From Acholeplasmataceae bacterium UBA5617 (GTDB taxonomy: Bacteria; Bacillota_I; Bacilli_A; Acholeplasmatales; Acholeplasmataceae), in assembly GCA_002424575.1 (NCBI GenBank), contig DIKN01000107.1, positions 2,866-18,911 on the forward strand: a stretch of DNA of 16,046 nt. The letters run 5' to 3'. The translations under genes and the position numbers were made by a program. The notes beneath the pieces are model-generated. The model made no database searches. It worked only from the letters and a program-made list of their open reading frames with translations, and was not told the DNA's origin. Shown here piece by piece: positions 5,643-14,787 of this stretch; position 1 is the first letter of the stretch; each line of letters starts with the position of its first letter.

Positions 5643-8516
5643 ATGAATTTTTTTCAACAAATCTTTAAACACAAACCCACAAAAATTTGGGCAATCACAA
5701 CCATCATTACATTTGTTTTCATCTTGGTTATCAACATCATGTTGGTTGCTTCCTTTGTCACTCCCCTATTAAACATCCTTTTAGGTGGTCGTCGTGCCAT
5801 TATTGCTGGTGGTGGAGAAAGCACATATGTAGCTGATTATGAAACCAAAGAAGAGGCAGCAGAAGCGGGACGTCAACTGTCCATCAGTATTGTCGAAGAA
5901 GGTATTGTCATGCTCAAAAATGATAACGCCATGCCTTTCCCTAATGGCGCAAAAATCAGCGTCTTTGGGAAAAACTCCATTAACTTATCATATGGTGGGT
6001 CAGGCTCAGGTGGAAAATCTCATGTGAACAATAAAACCATCTTTGATAGTTTGGTTGAAGCAGGCTTTGAATATAATCAAGTACTGAAAGATTTTTATGA
6101 AGATGACAGTGCTTCAGGTAGTGGCCGCTCAAGCAATCCGAGTATTGAAAATGCAGGAATTTCTACTCTCTTAACAGGAGAAACACCTCAGTCATCTTAC
6201 ACCAATGAAATTAAGCAAAGCTATAATAACTATAACGATGCCGCACTTATTGTCATCACAAGAATCGGTGGCGAAGGTTGGGATTTACCCCGTGCAATGG
6301 CGGATGGATATGGCGTTAATGCAACATCTCATTATTTACAACTTGACGTGAATGAACGCGATTTATTAAAAGCAGTTGCTCAAGCGGGTTTTACGCGTAT
6401 CGTTGTCATTCTTAACAGCAACAACCCCATTGAACTCGGTTTCTTGGATGATCCTACACATTATGCATATGATTCACGCATTAACGGATGCTTGTGGATT
6501 GGAACAACAGGTGATACGGGTATCTTAGGACTAGGACGTATTTTATCGGGTGAAGTTTCACCATCTGGACGTACAGTTGATACCTATGCACGTCAATTTA
6601 AAAATGATCCAACCTACGTCAATTTTGGAAATAACGCCTTATTAGGTGGCAATATTGTTCCTGTTGATCGAGGTAACTATTATAACTTAAACGGCTCAAC
6701 AACCAATCACAATTATACATTTGTCGATTATGAAGAAGGAATTTATGTTGGGTATAAATATTATGAAACACGCGGTGCAGGTGATGCAGCGTGGTATAAC
6801 TCAAACGTTATCTTCCCATTTGGTTTCGGATTGTCGTATGCAACATTTACCCAAGAGTTAATCAATGAACCTCAAGGTTCAACGATTAAAAAAGATGAAA
6901 CCATTGATTTCAAAGTTCGCGTAAAAAACACATCATCAACCTATGCAGGTAAAGAAGTCATTCAGATTTACGTGACCGCACCTTATACATCAGGCGGTTT
7001 GGAAAAACCCTATGTTATCCTCGCGGGTTTTGCAAAAACTGGCGTTTTACAACCAGGTCAAACACAGACCGTTGATATCAAGATTAACCCCTATGATTTT
7101 GCGTCCTACGATGCAATCACCAATGAATGTTTTGTTCTTGAGAGTGGCACATATGAAATCAAGCTTCAGAAGAATGCACACACCCTGATTGATTCTTTCA
7201 CCATGAATGTACCCGCACAAGGGATTGCGTGGAAAGATGGGGTTAACGGTGTTGTTCAAAATCGTTTTTCTGATATTGATGATGAGCTTGGCACTATACT
7301 ATCGAGAAGCAATTGGGCAGCAACATTTCCACAAGCAAGAACAGCATCTGAGATTATCTTAAGTCCAGCGACAAAAACAGCACTCGACAGCCGCTCCTCG
7401 GGTAATCCAATTAGCGTTCCCGATGAAGAATACCCAACTTTTGGCAAGAGTGGTGATTTGAAGTACTTTGATTTATTTGGTAAGAGTTATGATGATCCAC
7501 TTTGGGATGATTTACTTGATCAATTAACGACGGTTGAAATGGTTCGTCTCATTACCGATGGACAGTTCAAAACGCTCGATATTCCCTCCATTAAATTACC
7601 GGAAACCATTCATGCAGATGGTCCCTTCGGATTTGTCAACTTTATGGGCATTAATGACCCCTATGATTTTGCAGCATGTGCGTATTATCCAAGTGAAGTT
7701 GTTCTCGCATCAACATGGAATGCACAACTCGCTGAAGATTTTGGTATCGCTATCGGTAATGAAGCGCTCATCGGTAACGAAAGAGGCGATGGCATCCCAT
7801 ATTCGGGATGGTATGCACCTGGTGTGAATATTCATCGCTCACCTTTTGGTGGACGTCTTGGAGAATACTACTCTGAAGATAGTTTCTTAACGGGTAAGAT
7901 GGCAGCAAATCAAGCAAAAGGTGCCGGCAGTAAAGGTCTTATCGTCATCGTGAAGCATTTAGCTGTTAACGAACAAGAAACTGATCGCAACGGGGTAGCC
8001 ACATGGCTTACAGAACAAGCACTTCGCGAAATCTATTTAAAACCTTTTGAAATGACATTTAAAGAAGGTGGAACGCATGCAGCAATGTCATCGTTCAATC
8101 GTATTGGAACCAAATGGGGTGGCGGAGATTATCGGTTACTCACCGAAGTTCTACGCAACGAATGGGGTTTCCAAGGTTTTATTGTCAGCGATTTTAACAA
8201 CAATAATGAATATGCAAACGCAGCACAAATGGTATATGCAGGTGGGGATTTACACTTATTCACCGTAAATTCAAGATGGTGGGATCCTGATACATCGAAT
8301 GCGACTGACATGACCGTGTTACGTTTAGCAACAAAAAATATTTTATTTGCGGTTGCCAACTCAAACATTACTAACGCAGATGTTGTCGGTTATCGATTAC
8401 CCGTATGGCAAGAACTTTTGATTGTTGCAGATATCGTGATTGCAGTTAGTTTAATTGGATGGGGCGTACTCGTCATCGTCAAGATGAAGAAAAAAGCAAA
8501 ACTTCCAGTTGCATAG
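5643..8516 (+). CDS. Membrane-anchored GH3 glycosidase with permuted domain order
   Basis: Probable extracellular GH3 exo-glycosidase (beta-glucosidase/xylosidase type), 957 aa. Domain order is reversed from the common form. A membrane segment (~15-48) is followed by the GH3 C-domain (~65-330; EEGIVMLKN, then GGEGWD with E211 as likely acid/base), a fibronectin-III-like domain (~393-525; FPFGFGLSYATF, GKEVIQIYV) and then the TIM-barrel N-domain (~605-905; ADGP 658-661, K771-H772, nucleophile D850 in FIVSDF). A second membrane segment (~923-946) is followed by KMKKKAK. Both ends are thus predicted cytoplasmic with the ~870-residue enzyme outside. The catalytic residues are retained, so it should be active. 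Oddity: the barrel motif usually written GGRNFEYYSED is GGRLGEYYSED here. Start ATG 5643 has AGGAG (5632-5636) 6 nt upstream, 21 nt after the lipoprotein stop. A reversed order is known for rumen beta-glucosidases of Ruminococcus albus and Butyrivibrio fibrisolvens. Substrate not determinable. Confidence 0.9.
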   Translation: MNFFQQIFKHKPTKIWAITTIITFVFILVINIMLVASFVTPLLNILLGGRRAIIAGGGESTYVADYETKEEAAEAGRQLSISIVEEGIVMLKNDNAMPFPNGAKISVFGKNSINLSYGGSGSGGKSHVNNKTIFDSLVEAGFEYNQVLKDFYEDDSASGSGRSSNPSIENAGISTLLTGETPQSSYTNEIKQSYNNYNDAALIVITRIGGEGWDLPRAMADGYGVNATSHYLQLDVNERDLLKAVAQAGFTRIVVILNSNNPIELGFLDDPTHYAYDSRINGCLWIGTTGDTGILGLGRILSGEVSPSGRTVDTYARQFKNDPTYVNFGNNALLGGNIVPVDRGNYYNLNGSTTNHNYTFVDYEEGIYVGYKYYETRGAGDAAWYNSNVIFPFGFGLSYATFTQELINEPQGSTIKKDETIDFKVRVKNTSSTYAGKEVIQIYVTAPYTSGGLEKPYVILAGFAKTGVLQPGQTQTVDIKINPYDFASYDAITNECFVLESGTYEIKLQKNAHTLIDSFTMNVPAQGIAWKDGVNGVVQNRFSDIDDELGTILSRSNWAATFPQARTASEIILSPATKTALDSRSSGNPISVPDEEYPTFGKSGDLKYFDLFGKSYDDPLWDDLLDQLTTVEMVRLITDGQFKTLDIPSIKLPETIHADGPFGFVNFMGINDPYDFAACAYYPSEVVLASTWNAQLAEDFGIAIGNEALIGNERGDGIPYSGWYAPGVNIHRSPFGGRLGEYYSEDSFLTGKMAANQAKGAGSKGLIVIVKHLAVNEQETDRNGVATWLTEQALREIYLKPFEMTFKEGGTHAAMSSFNRIGTKWGGGDYRLLTEVLRNEWGFQGFIVSDFNNNNEYANAAQMVYAGGDLHLFTVNSRWWDPDTSNATDMTVLRLATKNILFAVANSNITNADVVGYRLPVWQELLIVADIVIAVSLIGWGVLVIVKMKKKAKLPVA

Positions 8517-8546
8517 AATCGATAGAAGATGGGCGTTTACAACATT

Positions 8547-8551
8547 GGAGG
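8547..8551 (+). promoter_or_regulatory. Ribosome binding site fixing the oxidoreductase start
   Basis: GGAGG lies 6 nt before ATG 8558. The same frame stays open upstream to ATG 8459, but that extension overlaps the end of the GH3 gene, has no ribosome binding site and encodes a charged, unfamily-like stretch. The protein family begins with the Rossmann strand right after the 8558 Met. Confidence 0.8.
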
Positions 8552-8557
8552 ATCAAC

Positions 8558-9520
8558 ATGTTTCGATGGGCAGTATGTGGATTAGGAAAAATTTCACATC
8601 GATGGGTTCGGGTAGCCAATAGTCTTTCCGATATGAAGGTTATCGCTGCCGTATCATCTTCAAAAGAACGTGCTGAAGCATATCGCAAGAAGTACAAGAT
8701 GTCATATGCCTTGACGTACGAAGAACTTGTAAAAAACCCTACGTGTGTCGATGCTGTATATGTCAGTACGAATATGAATATGCACCAAAAAACGGTAGAA
8801 ATGTTTCTCAATGCTGGCATTCCTGTCCTCTGTGAAAAATCATTTGCACTCAACAGTCAACAAGCAAAAAGTATGATTGATTGTGCAAAAAAGAACAATG
8901 TTCTATTGATGGAAGCCATGTGGTGCCGTATATTACCAGCCAATCGCATGGTTGATCACATCATCAAAGAGAAAAAGTATGGGTCTATCCTCTCCACAAA
9001 GGGTTACTTCAAAGCGGGATGGGGACATGGACCCAAATCACGTGTATGGAAGCATGATGTAGGTGGTGGCAGCGTCCTTGACCTTGCGGTCTATCTTGTT
9101 CATTACACATACATGTTACTGGGTAAACCATCATCGATAGCAGCCAAAGGTTTGGTCAAAAACGGTGTTGATCGATCCACAGATTTCATCTTCACATACC
9201 CCCAAGGGGTGACATCAAATCTTCATTCATCCTTACAATTTCCAACACTAAGAGAATCCTACTCCATTTATTGTGAACACGGTGACATCATCGTTCCATC
9301 GTTCTATGGAACTTTTAAAGTGATTGAAAAACCACATCATGGAAAGCGTATTGTCACATCATTTCCAAACGTGGATGGCTTCTCTTATGAAATTACACAT
9401 TTTGTTGAACTGTTCAAATCCGGTAAGAAAGAAAGTCCTATCGTCCCCCTTTCGTTGACCCTTGAAGTCATGGAAGCACTACAGGAAATCAATCGTCAAA
9501 TCGGTGTTGAATTTTCATAA
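8558..9520 (+). CDS. Gfo/Idh/MocA family NAD(P)-dependent oxidoreductase
   Basis: Soluble cytoplasmic oxidoreductase of 320 aa, close to the usual length. It starts with a Rossmann motif (WAVCGLGKIS, residues 4-13). The canonical E-K-P of the family appears as E93-K94-S95, keeping the catalytic Lys but replacing the Pro. Further family marks are LMEAMWCRILPA (117-128), as in the dihydrodiol dehydrogenase branch, and GGGSVLDLAVYLVH with D175, Y179 and H182. Relatives oxidise or reduce sugars, inositols, sugar acids or aromatic diols. Placed 41 nt after a GH3 gene, a role in converting a released sugar is likely (inference). No membrane segment or signal is present. The following 199-nt gap holds only a weak hairpin and then the next gene's ribosome binding site. 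Confidence 0.9.
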   Translation: MFRWAVCGLGKISHRWVRVANSLSDMKVIAAVSSSKERAEAYRKKYKMSYALTYEELVKNPTCVDAVYVSTNMNMHQKTVEMFLNAGIPVLCEKSFALNSQQAKSMIDCAKKNNVLLMEAMWCRILPANRMVDHIIKEKKYGSILSTKGYFKAGWGHGPKSRVWKHDVGGGSVLDLAVYLVHYTYMLLGKPSSIAAKGLVKNGVDRSTDFIFTYPQGVTSNLHSSLQFPTLRESYSIYCEHGDIIVPSFYGTFKVIEKPHHGKRIVTSFPNVDGFSYEITHFVELFKSGKKESPIVPLSLTLEVMEALQEINRQIGVEFS

Positions 9521-9550
9521 AACGTGATGATTCATCAAGAATTTCGTTTT
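9519..9550 (+). terminator. Weak candidate terminator after the oxidoreductase
   Basis: An outer pairing of AAAACG (9519-9524) with CGTTTT (9545-9550) encloses a TGATG/CATCA hairpin (9525-9537), with an unpaired AGAATTT on the 3' side. A short T-run follows. The structure is imperfect and partly overlaps the stop codon, so termination may be partial and the next gene could be reached by read-through. Confidence 0.3.
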
Positions 9551-9707
9551 TAATTGATCACAAGTCAAGATGTTTCTGAATACCGAATCATCGTATCGAG
9601 ATGGGTGTTTTCAGTGATGTCTCATGACGAAACATTTAAAAACGATGCATTTGCTGAAAACTGGGTAAATTGGGTTTATCTTTCCCTTGAAAAAAGAAAA
9701 ACGAGAA

Positions 9708-9713
9708 AAGGAG
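9708..9713 (+). promoter_or_regulatory. Ribosome binding site fixing the large GH3 start
   Basis: AAGGAG is 6 nt before ATG 9720. The frame is open back to a TTG at 9687, but that would place the ribosome binding site inside the coding region and give a Lys/Glu-rich head before the signal peptide, so 9720 is preferred. Confidence 0.85.
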
Positions 9714-9719
9714 AATTAT

Positions 9720-12700
9720 ATGAATAAAATGATGCGTTTGATCAGAAAGTACACGCAAGGATTGAAGTTTTTAGTCATTGCATTACTTCTACCGTGTCTG
9801 GCAGCTACAACATATGCGATAGTTTTTGAGTCAGACTTTAGAACGCTCGCGGAACTTCAACAAGCGGCACGTGAGCTGAATGCTGAAGTAACAGCGGACA
9901 GTGTTACATTGCTCAAGAACATAGGTAATTCACTACCTTTGGAAAAAGGCAATAAGGTTACAATCTTTGGTGTCTTCTCTGACCAAAACGGAACCTCATC
10001 TAACACGGGTTTTGCTTTTGGTGGACAAGGATCCGGACAAGGTAGTGACCCACTCGGTTACGTGTCCTTACATAGTGGACTCGAACAAGCGGGATTAGTC
10101 GTTAACCCAACGGTGAAAGCTTACTATGCTGAAAGCATACATGGCGGTATTGCTTTCTCTAGAGCAGCAACAGTTCCCACATCAGCGACAGATACTACAC
10201 TGCGTGGACTACCCACAGGTTGGACACCACGTAACAACTCGTATTCTGTTGGCGAAGAAGATCCAGATGGCGCTGATGGCAACGGCAATCTCGAAACTGT
10301 TAAGTCATCTTTCTACCAATACAATGATGCTGCAGTTATCGTCATCCGTCGTACGGGTACCGAAGGTGGAGAATATTCACTCTTTAATACACCAGGTCAC
10401 TCAAACCCACTCGATCATTATTATCAACCCGATGATAACGAACTTGCTCTGATTGATTATGCGGACAAATATTTCGAAAATGTCATCGTATTGATCAACT
10501 CTGCAAACACCATGCAATTGACATCGCTTGAAGATAACGATAAAGTCGATGCGATTTTATGGATTGGTTACCCAGGTGGATCAGGTAATATCGGTGTTGG
10601 TAAAGTTATTGCAGGTGAAGTTGCACCATCCGGTCGTACAGTTGATATCTATAATGCTGATTTCAAAACGGACCCCATTTGGCAAAACTTTGCAGGTAAC
10701 ATTCAAACTCATTTGACCGTTGTAGAACGCGAAATGATTGATATGGTTGGTACCAATAACTGGATTAGAAGAACCATGTTGGTCGCTGTAACTAAAGAAG
10801 ACCCATGGAGCTTTGATAGCCAAGGTAACGTCACCATCAAAGACCCCTCAACTCTCAAATTAATCGTTCCAACCGATGGTACAAACGGAACAATGGGCTA
10901 TCGCGGACGTCCAGTGGTCGAACAATATTCACGTATCACAGACATCAATGGCACGTTGAACATGCCACAAGCCGTTACGTATTCATCGAACTCTGCGATG
11001 TCTAACCTTCTCGACTACGAAGAAGGCATCTACATGGGTTATCGTTTCTATGAAACAGCATTCCATGAAGGATATTTCGATGGTACTGGCGAAGTCAATG
11101 GTGGTCGTTTCCAAAGAGAAGAAGCTGGTTATTACAACCGCACCGATGGCGTTCTCTACCCCTTTGGATATGGTCAATCCTATACAACATTTACACAAGA
11201 AATCGTCAATGCATCAACCTTTGAAGGTAAAGCACTTGATACATCTAAAGGTGCAACCATGGAAGTTCAAGTCAAAGTTACCAACACAGGTTCTATGGCA
11301 GCTAAAGAAGCTGTTCAGTTGTATCTCACTGCACCTTATACACCAGGTGGCATTGAAAAAGCTTACGTTTCACTTATCGCTTTCGGTAAAACCGGTTTAA
11401 TTAAACCAGGCCGCTCTGAAGTGATCACTTTAACATTCAACGTTCAAGACCTTGCATCCTTCGACTGGAATGATGCCAATAAAGATGGTCATAAAGGTTA
11501 TGAACTTGATCCAGGTACTTATGTTTTCAGATTACAAAAGAACTCTCATGATGAAATCCAAAACTTCAGCATGACGTTAGCTGCAATCAAACATTATGAT
11601 AAAGATGCAGTCACCGATGCTGATATCAAACCTTTATTCTCACCCGATGATGGCGCATGGGATGGCACACGTAATGACCCCGATTATTATTCAACATTCA
11701 GAAATAGTTTTGTTTCTCCAGAAAGTCAAATGGTCCTCATGACCCGTGCTGATTTCAAGGGAACATTCCCCACATCACCCACGGTTGATGACTTGAAGTT
11801 CTCTAAAGAAGCCATTCTGATTATGGATGCACAAGCAGCTTATACATCCTTTAACGACCTCACCACAGACCCGTGGTATGTTAAAAAAGAAGATATTCCT
11901 GCAAACTGGACACAAGCTTCAGCAGCTGATGTTGCAGCACGTGTCAACGGTAAAACCCCTGTTCAACTTTGGGAAATGGCGAATGTACCATATGATGATG
12001 TCAGATGGGATCTCTTCATTAACCAATTAACGTGGACAGAAATGCAAACTTTAATCAATAACTCTGCACAAAACGCTTTAAGTTCGATTGGTCGTCCAGC
12101 ATCTGCAAACGCTGATGGTCCTGGTGCATTCCCCAACAGCCAAAACGGTGGTTCTGGTGGCGGTATCGGTACACACTGGTGCGCAGCAGCAAACATTGCA
12201 GCAACCTTTGATGTGAAGAATGCTGAAGCCATTGGTCGTAAAGAAGGCGAACACTCCTTATGGAATGGTGCACAGGGTTGGTATGGTCCAGGTCTACAAA
12301 TGCACCGTGGACAAACCGGTGGTAGAAACTTTGAATACTTCTCACAAGACCCACTCTTAACAGGTTTAATGGGTGCATATCAAGTGAAGGGTGCAACCTC
12401 AACTGGTACGATCGTCTACATGAAGCACTTATTCTTGAACGAACAAGAAACATCCCGTTATACCCTGCATACGTTTGCTGATGAACAAACATCACGCGAA
12501 ATTTACATTCGTGCATTCGAATGGGCAATCAAGTATGGTAATGCTAACTCCACCATGAGTGCATATCCAAGCTCTGGACTTGTTCATCCAACAGCAAACT
12601 ACTATCTCTATGAAAAACTCCTTCATGATGAATGGGGATTCAAGGGATATTCAATTACTGACTATTTCAATAACGATAATACGTTAACAACAGCAAACAT

Positions 12701-14750
12701 GTCAGCACGTTCAAATCAAGTACCCCTCAACTCATGGCAAACCAACTTTGGACGCAGTATGGATGGCGTTTGGGATGAAACAAAGAATGTCTTAGTTGTG
12801 ACCATGCCAACATTTACAACCTACAACCCACAAAACGTTAACGCTGGCGCATCACGTGCTTATAAGCATGCTGAAACCGGTGCACCTGCATCGAAGATGT
12901 ATGCAAATAGCGAAGCTGCATTAGCTGATGGATATGTTCCATATGTTTCTGGAGATACCATTGAAGCTTACACACAATGGGCATCCTATCGTAAACTCAT
13001 TCATCGCATACTTTATACTACTGTGAATTCGAACGTGATGAAGAATGGTTTGGTTGCTTCTCCATGGAGTGTCACCACAGCAGCTACACTTTATACACCA
13101 CTCAACATGGCAAGCACATTGTCAGTTGCTGGTGATCAAGTTCCTGTTGGTTTAAATGTTAACTATATGTTAAAGTCTGGTACTCTTCCAGCTGGATTGA
13201 CGTTGAACCCCAATGGTACATTAACAGGTACAGCAACGACACAAGGCGTATATTCCTTCGTCGTCGTTGGATATCTTGCAGATACCAATTGGGTGGGTAC
13301 TGGTGGCGGTAACAACACCTATCAACGTACATTCAATGTCAACGTTGAACCGTATTTAACCTACAGTGGTGAAACAGCAATGGTTGTTGGACAACCCTTT
13401 ACTGCAACATTCACGGTTAACCCCAACTTCTTACCACTTCCAACCTTGACAGTTGCAAACAACACGAACTGGGGTGTAGCATTCTCAGCAACCGCAACAA
13501 CCTCAACGAACCTCAACCACTCGACGACTGCACTTCCCACAGGTATTACGTTAACTGCGCCAACTGTAGCAAACGGATTCAACGATCCTACAAGCCCCAA
13601 TTATGGTAAGTTCACCATTTCAGGTACACCAACAACACCAGTTGCTAGCAAAACTGCATATGTTTATTTCGGTACAGGTAGCTCAACTGCAGGCACTAAC
13701 GTTCGTACTCGTTATGCAACGCTTGTCATTAACTTCACTGTTGCAGGTAACTACATCCTTGATCTCAACTACACAGACAGTATCGATTCAACCGTAAGCT
13801 TCGTTCCAGGTACAAATTTAACACTTTCTAACCCAGTACGAGATGGCTATATCTTTGCAGGTTGGTACACGGATGAACTTACAACCACGAAGTCAAACCT
13901 TATTGCAGGAACGAGTGCTTCAACAACGCTTTATGCACGTTGGATTGACATCAATGATACGCAAGCCGCACTTGCTGAACTCGCACAACAAGCATCAAGT
14001 TTACTCGACAGCCATTATGCTGATCAAGCAGCGCTCAATGCACAAGTTGCAAGCTTAACTGCACAAATTAACACCATATTAAGCCGCTTAACAACTGCTG
14101 AAACATCAGTTGCTCAAATTCCTGCTATTCAATCATCCATCACCGCTATCACTCAGTCACTTGTTGCTCTTACTGGCGATGTGGATGCAGAGTTTGCAGC
14201 ACTTGCAGATTTACTCGATGATAAGTTCTATGAAATCGATCTACGTTTTGGTGCTGCAACCAGTGCCCTTGATGCTGCACGTACAGCTTTAGAATCTGCG
14301 ATTACTGCAGGCGATCAAGCAGCTCAAGCAGCATTAACAAGCGCTATCGATACTCTACAAGCCGCAATTACTGCAGGCGATGCAACACTAGCAACCTCTG
14401 TAGCAACACACGTTGACTCACTCACAGCATTGATCACTGCAGCAAACGGTCGTATTGATACGAACCAAGCCGCTATTGCTAACCTTCTCAGCCAACTTAC
14501 AGCTGCACAAAGCGCACTCAGCGATCTTGAAGACCAACTCGGTGATACAGATGCCGCACTCGCAGCAGCTAAAGCTAGAATTGATGCTCTCGAAGCAGCA
14601 CTCGCAGCCGCACAAGCCGCGATTGAAGAATTACAAGTTGTTCCTGAAACAGGATGTGGCTCTGCAATCAACGCTTCAAGCACTCTTTTCATCACACTAA
14701 GCATTCTATTAGGTGCTGCATTGATTGTGTTCTTTAAGAAAAGAAGTTAG
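9720..14750 (+). CDS. Giant surface-anchored permuted GH3 with Ig-like, B-repeat and coiled-coil stalk
   Basis: Exported 1676-aa protein. The N-terminus is a basic then hydrophobic signal segment (~16-34, ending TTYA). The GH3 part is permuted: C-domain first (VTLLKN 62-67; TGTEGGEYS with E215 as likely acid/base), with a long insertion at about 325-430, then an FnIII-like domain (~480-625; YPFGYGQSYTTF), then the TIM barrel (~770-1115; ADGP 798-801, GGRNFEYFSQDP, K902-H903, nucleophile D981 in ITDYF). Two putative Ig modules follow (~1128-1207, with LPAGLTLNPNGTLTGTA, and ~1208-1340), then one InlB B-repeat (~1343-1408). An Ala-rich coiled coil of ~225 residues (1415-1640) carries AITAGDQAAQAAL-like internal repeats. 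The tail is VPETG (1641-1645), CGS, a hydrophobic stretch and KKRS, resembling a sortase or related C-terminal sorting signal. It is thus a catalytic head held off the cell by a stalk. Catalytic residues are kept; substrate unknown. Sorting by sortase is inferred, as VPETG is a variant motif and no sortase is in the window. Confidence 0.88.
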   Translation: MNKMMRLIRKYTQGLKFLVIALLLPCLAATTYAIVFESDFRTLAELQQAARELNAEVTADSVTLLKNIGNSLPLEKGNKVTIFGVFSDQNGTSSNTGFAFGGQGSGQGSDPLGYVSLHSGLEQAGLVVNPTVKAYYAESIHGGIAFSRAATVPTSATDTTLRGLPTGWTPRNNSYSVGEEDPDGADGNGNLETVKSSFYQYNDAAVIVIRRTGTEGGEYSLFNTPGHSNPLDHYYQPDDNELALIDYADKYFENVIVLINSANTMQLTSLEDNDKVDAILWIGYPGGSGNIGVGKVIAGEVAPSGRTVDIYNADFKTDPIWQNFAGNIQTHLTVVEREMIDMVGTNNWIRRTMLVAVTKEDPWSFDSQGNVTIKDPSTLKLIVPTDGTNGTMGYRGRPVVEQYSRITDINGTLNMPQAVTYSSNSAMSNLLDYEEGIYMGYRFYETAFHEGYFDGTGEVNGGRFQREEAGYYNRTDGVLYPFGYGQSYTTFTQEIVNASTFEGKALDTSKGATMEVQVKVTNTGSMAAKEAVQLYLTAPYTPGGIEKAYVSLIAFGKTGLIKPGRSEVITLTFNVQDLASFDWNDANKDGHKGYELDPGTYVFRLQKNSHDEIQNFSMTLAAIKHYDKDAVTDADIKPLFSPDDGAWDGTRNDPDYYSTFRNSFVSPESQMVLMTRADFKGTFPTSPTVDDLKFSKEAILIMDAQAAYTSFNDLTTDPWYVKKEDIPANWTQASAADVAARVNGKTPVQLWEMANVPYDDVRWDLFINQLTWTEMQTLINNSAQNALSSIGRPASANADGPGAFPNSQNGGSGGGIGTHWCAAANIAATFDVKNAEAIGRKEGEHSLWNGAQGWYGPGLQMHRGQTGGRNFEYFSQDPLLTGLMGAYQVKGATSTGTIVYMKHLFLNEQETSRYTLHTFADEQTSREIYIRAFEWAIKYGNANSTMSAYPSSGLVHPTANYYLYEKLLHDEWGFKGYSITDYFNNDNTLTTANMSARSNQVPLNSWQTNFGRSMDGVWDETKNVLVVTMPTFTTYNPQNVNAGASRAYKHAETGAPASKMYANSEAALADGYVPYVSGDTIEAYTQWASYRKLIHRILYTTVNSNVMKNGLVASPWSVTTAATLYTPLNMASTLSVAGDQVPVGLNVNYMLKSGTLPAGLTLNPNGTLTGTATTQGVYSFVVVGYLADTNWVGTGGGNNTYQRTFNVNVEPYLTYSGETAMVVGQPFTATFTVNPNFLPLPTLTVANNTNWGVAFSATATTSTNLNHSTTALPTGITLTAPTVANGFNDPTSPNYGKFTISGTPTTPVASKTAYVYFGTGSSTAGTNVRTRYATLVINFTVAGNYILDLNYTDSIDSTVSFVPGTNLTLSNPVRDGYIFAGWYTDELTTTKSNLIAGTSASTTLYARWIDINDTQAALAELAQQASSLLDSHYADQAALNAQVASLTAQINTILSRLTTAETSVAQIPAIQSSITAITQSLVALTGDVDAEFAALADLLDDKFYEIDLRFGAATSALDAARTALESAITAGDQAAQAALTSAIDTLQAAITAGDATLATSVATHVDSLTALITAANGRIDTNQAAIANLLSQLTAAQSALSDLEDQLGDTDAALAAAKARIDALEAALAAAQAAIEELQVVPETGCGSAINASSTLFITLSILLGAALIVFFKKRS

Positions 14751-14787
14751 TTCTATACATTCAATCGTTTAAATCATTTTGCATCAT

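Noticed and set aside
8459..8557. N-terminal extension of the oxidoreductase from ATG 8459
   Set aside because: Overlaps the GH3 C-terminus, has no ribosome binding site, and the family starts at the 8558 Met, which has GGAGG upstream.
9555..9561. TGATCAC shared with the arms of the 14867-14918 repeat as a common operator
   Set aside because: The same hexamer occurs repeatedly inside coding regions of the window, so the sharing is not informative.
9687..9719. N-terminal extension of the large GH3 from a TTG codon
   Set aside because: The ATG at 9720 has an ideal ribosome binding site and begins a proper signal segment.
9617..9727. Small + frame of 36 codons (open back to a TTG at 9554) overlapping the large GH3 start
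   Set aside because: No ribosome binding site before the ATG, no recognisable domain, and its end coincides with the AAGGAG and start of the GH3 gene. It could be a leader peptide or a remnant but cannot be supported.
12055..12528. 157-codon minus-strand frame inside the large GH3 gene
   Set aside because: The plus strand here encodes the conserved GH3 barrel motifs; the antisense product has no family features.
14324..14704. Long minus-strand frame opposite the coiled-coil region
   Set aside because: An Ala/Ser-rich mirror of the repetitive coding strand, with no start signal; a shadow of the real gene.
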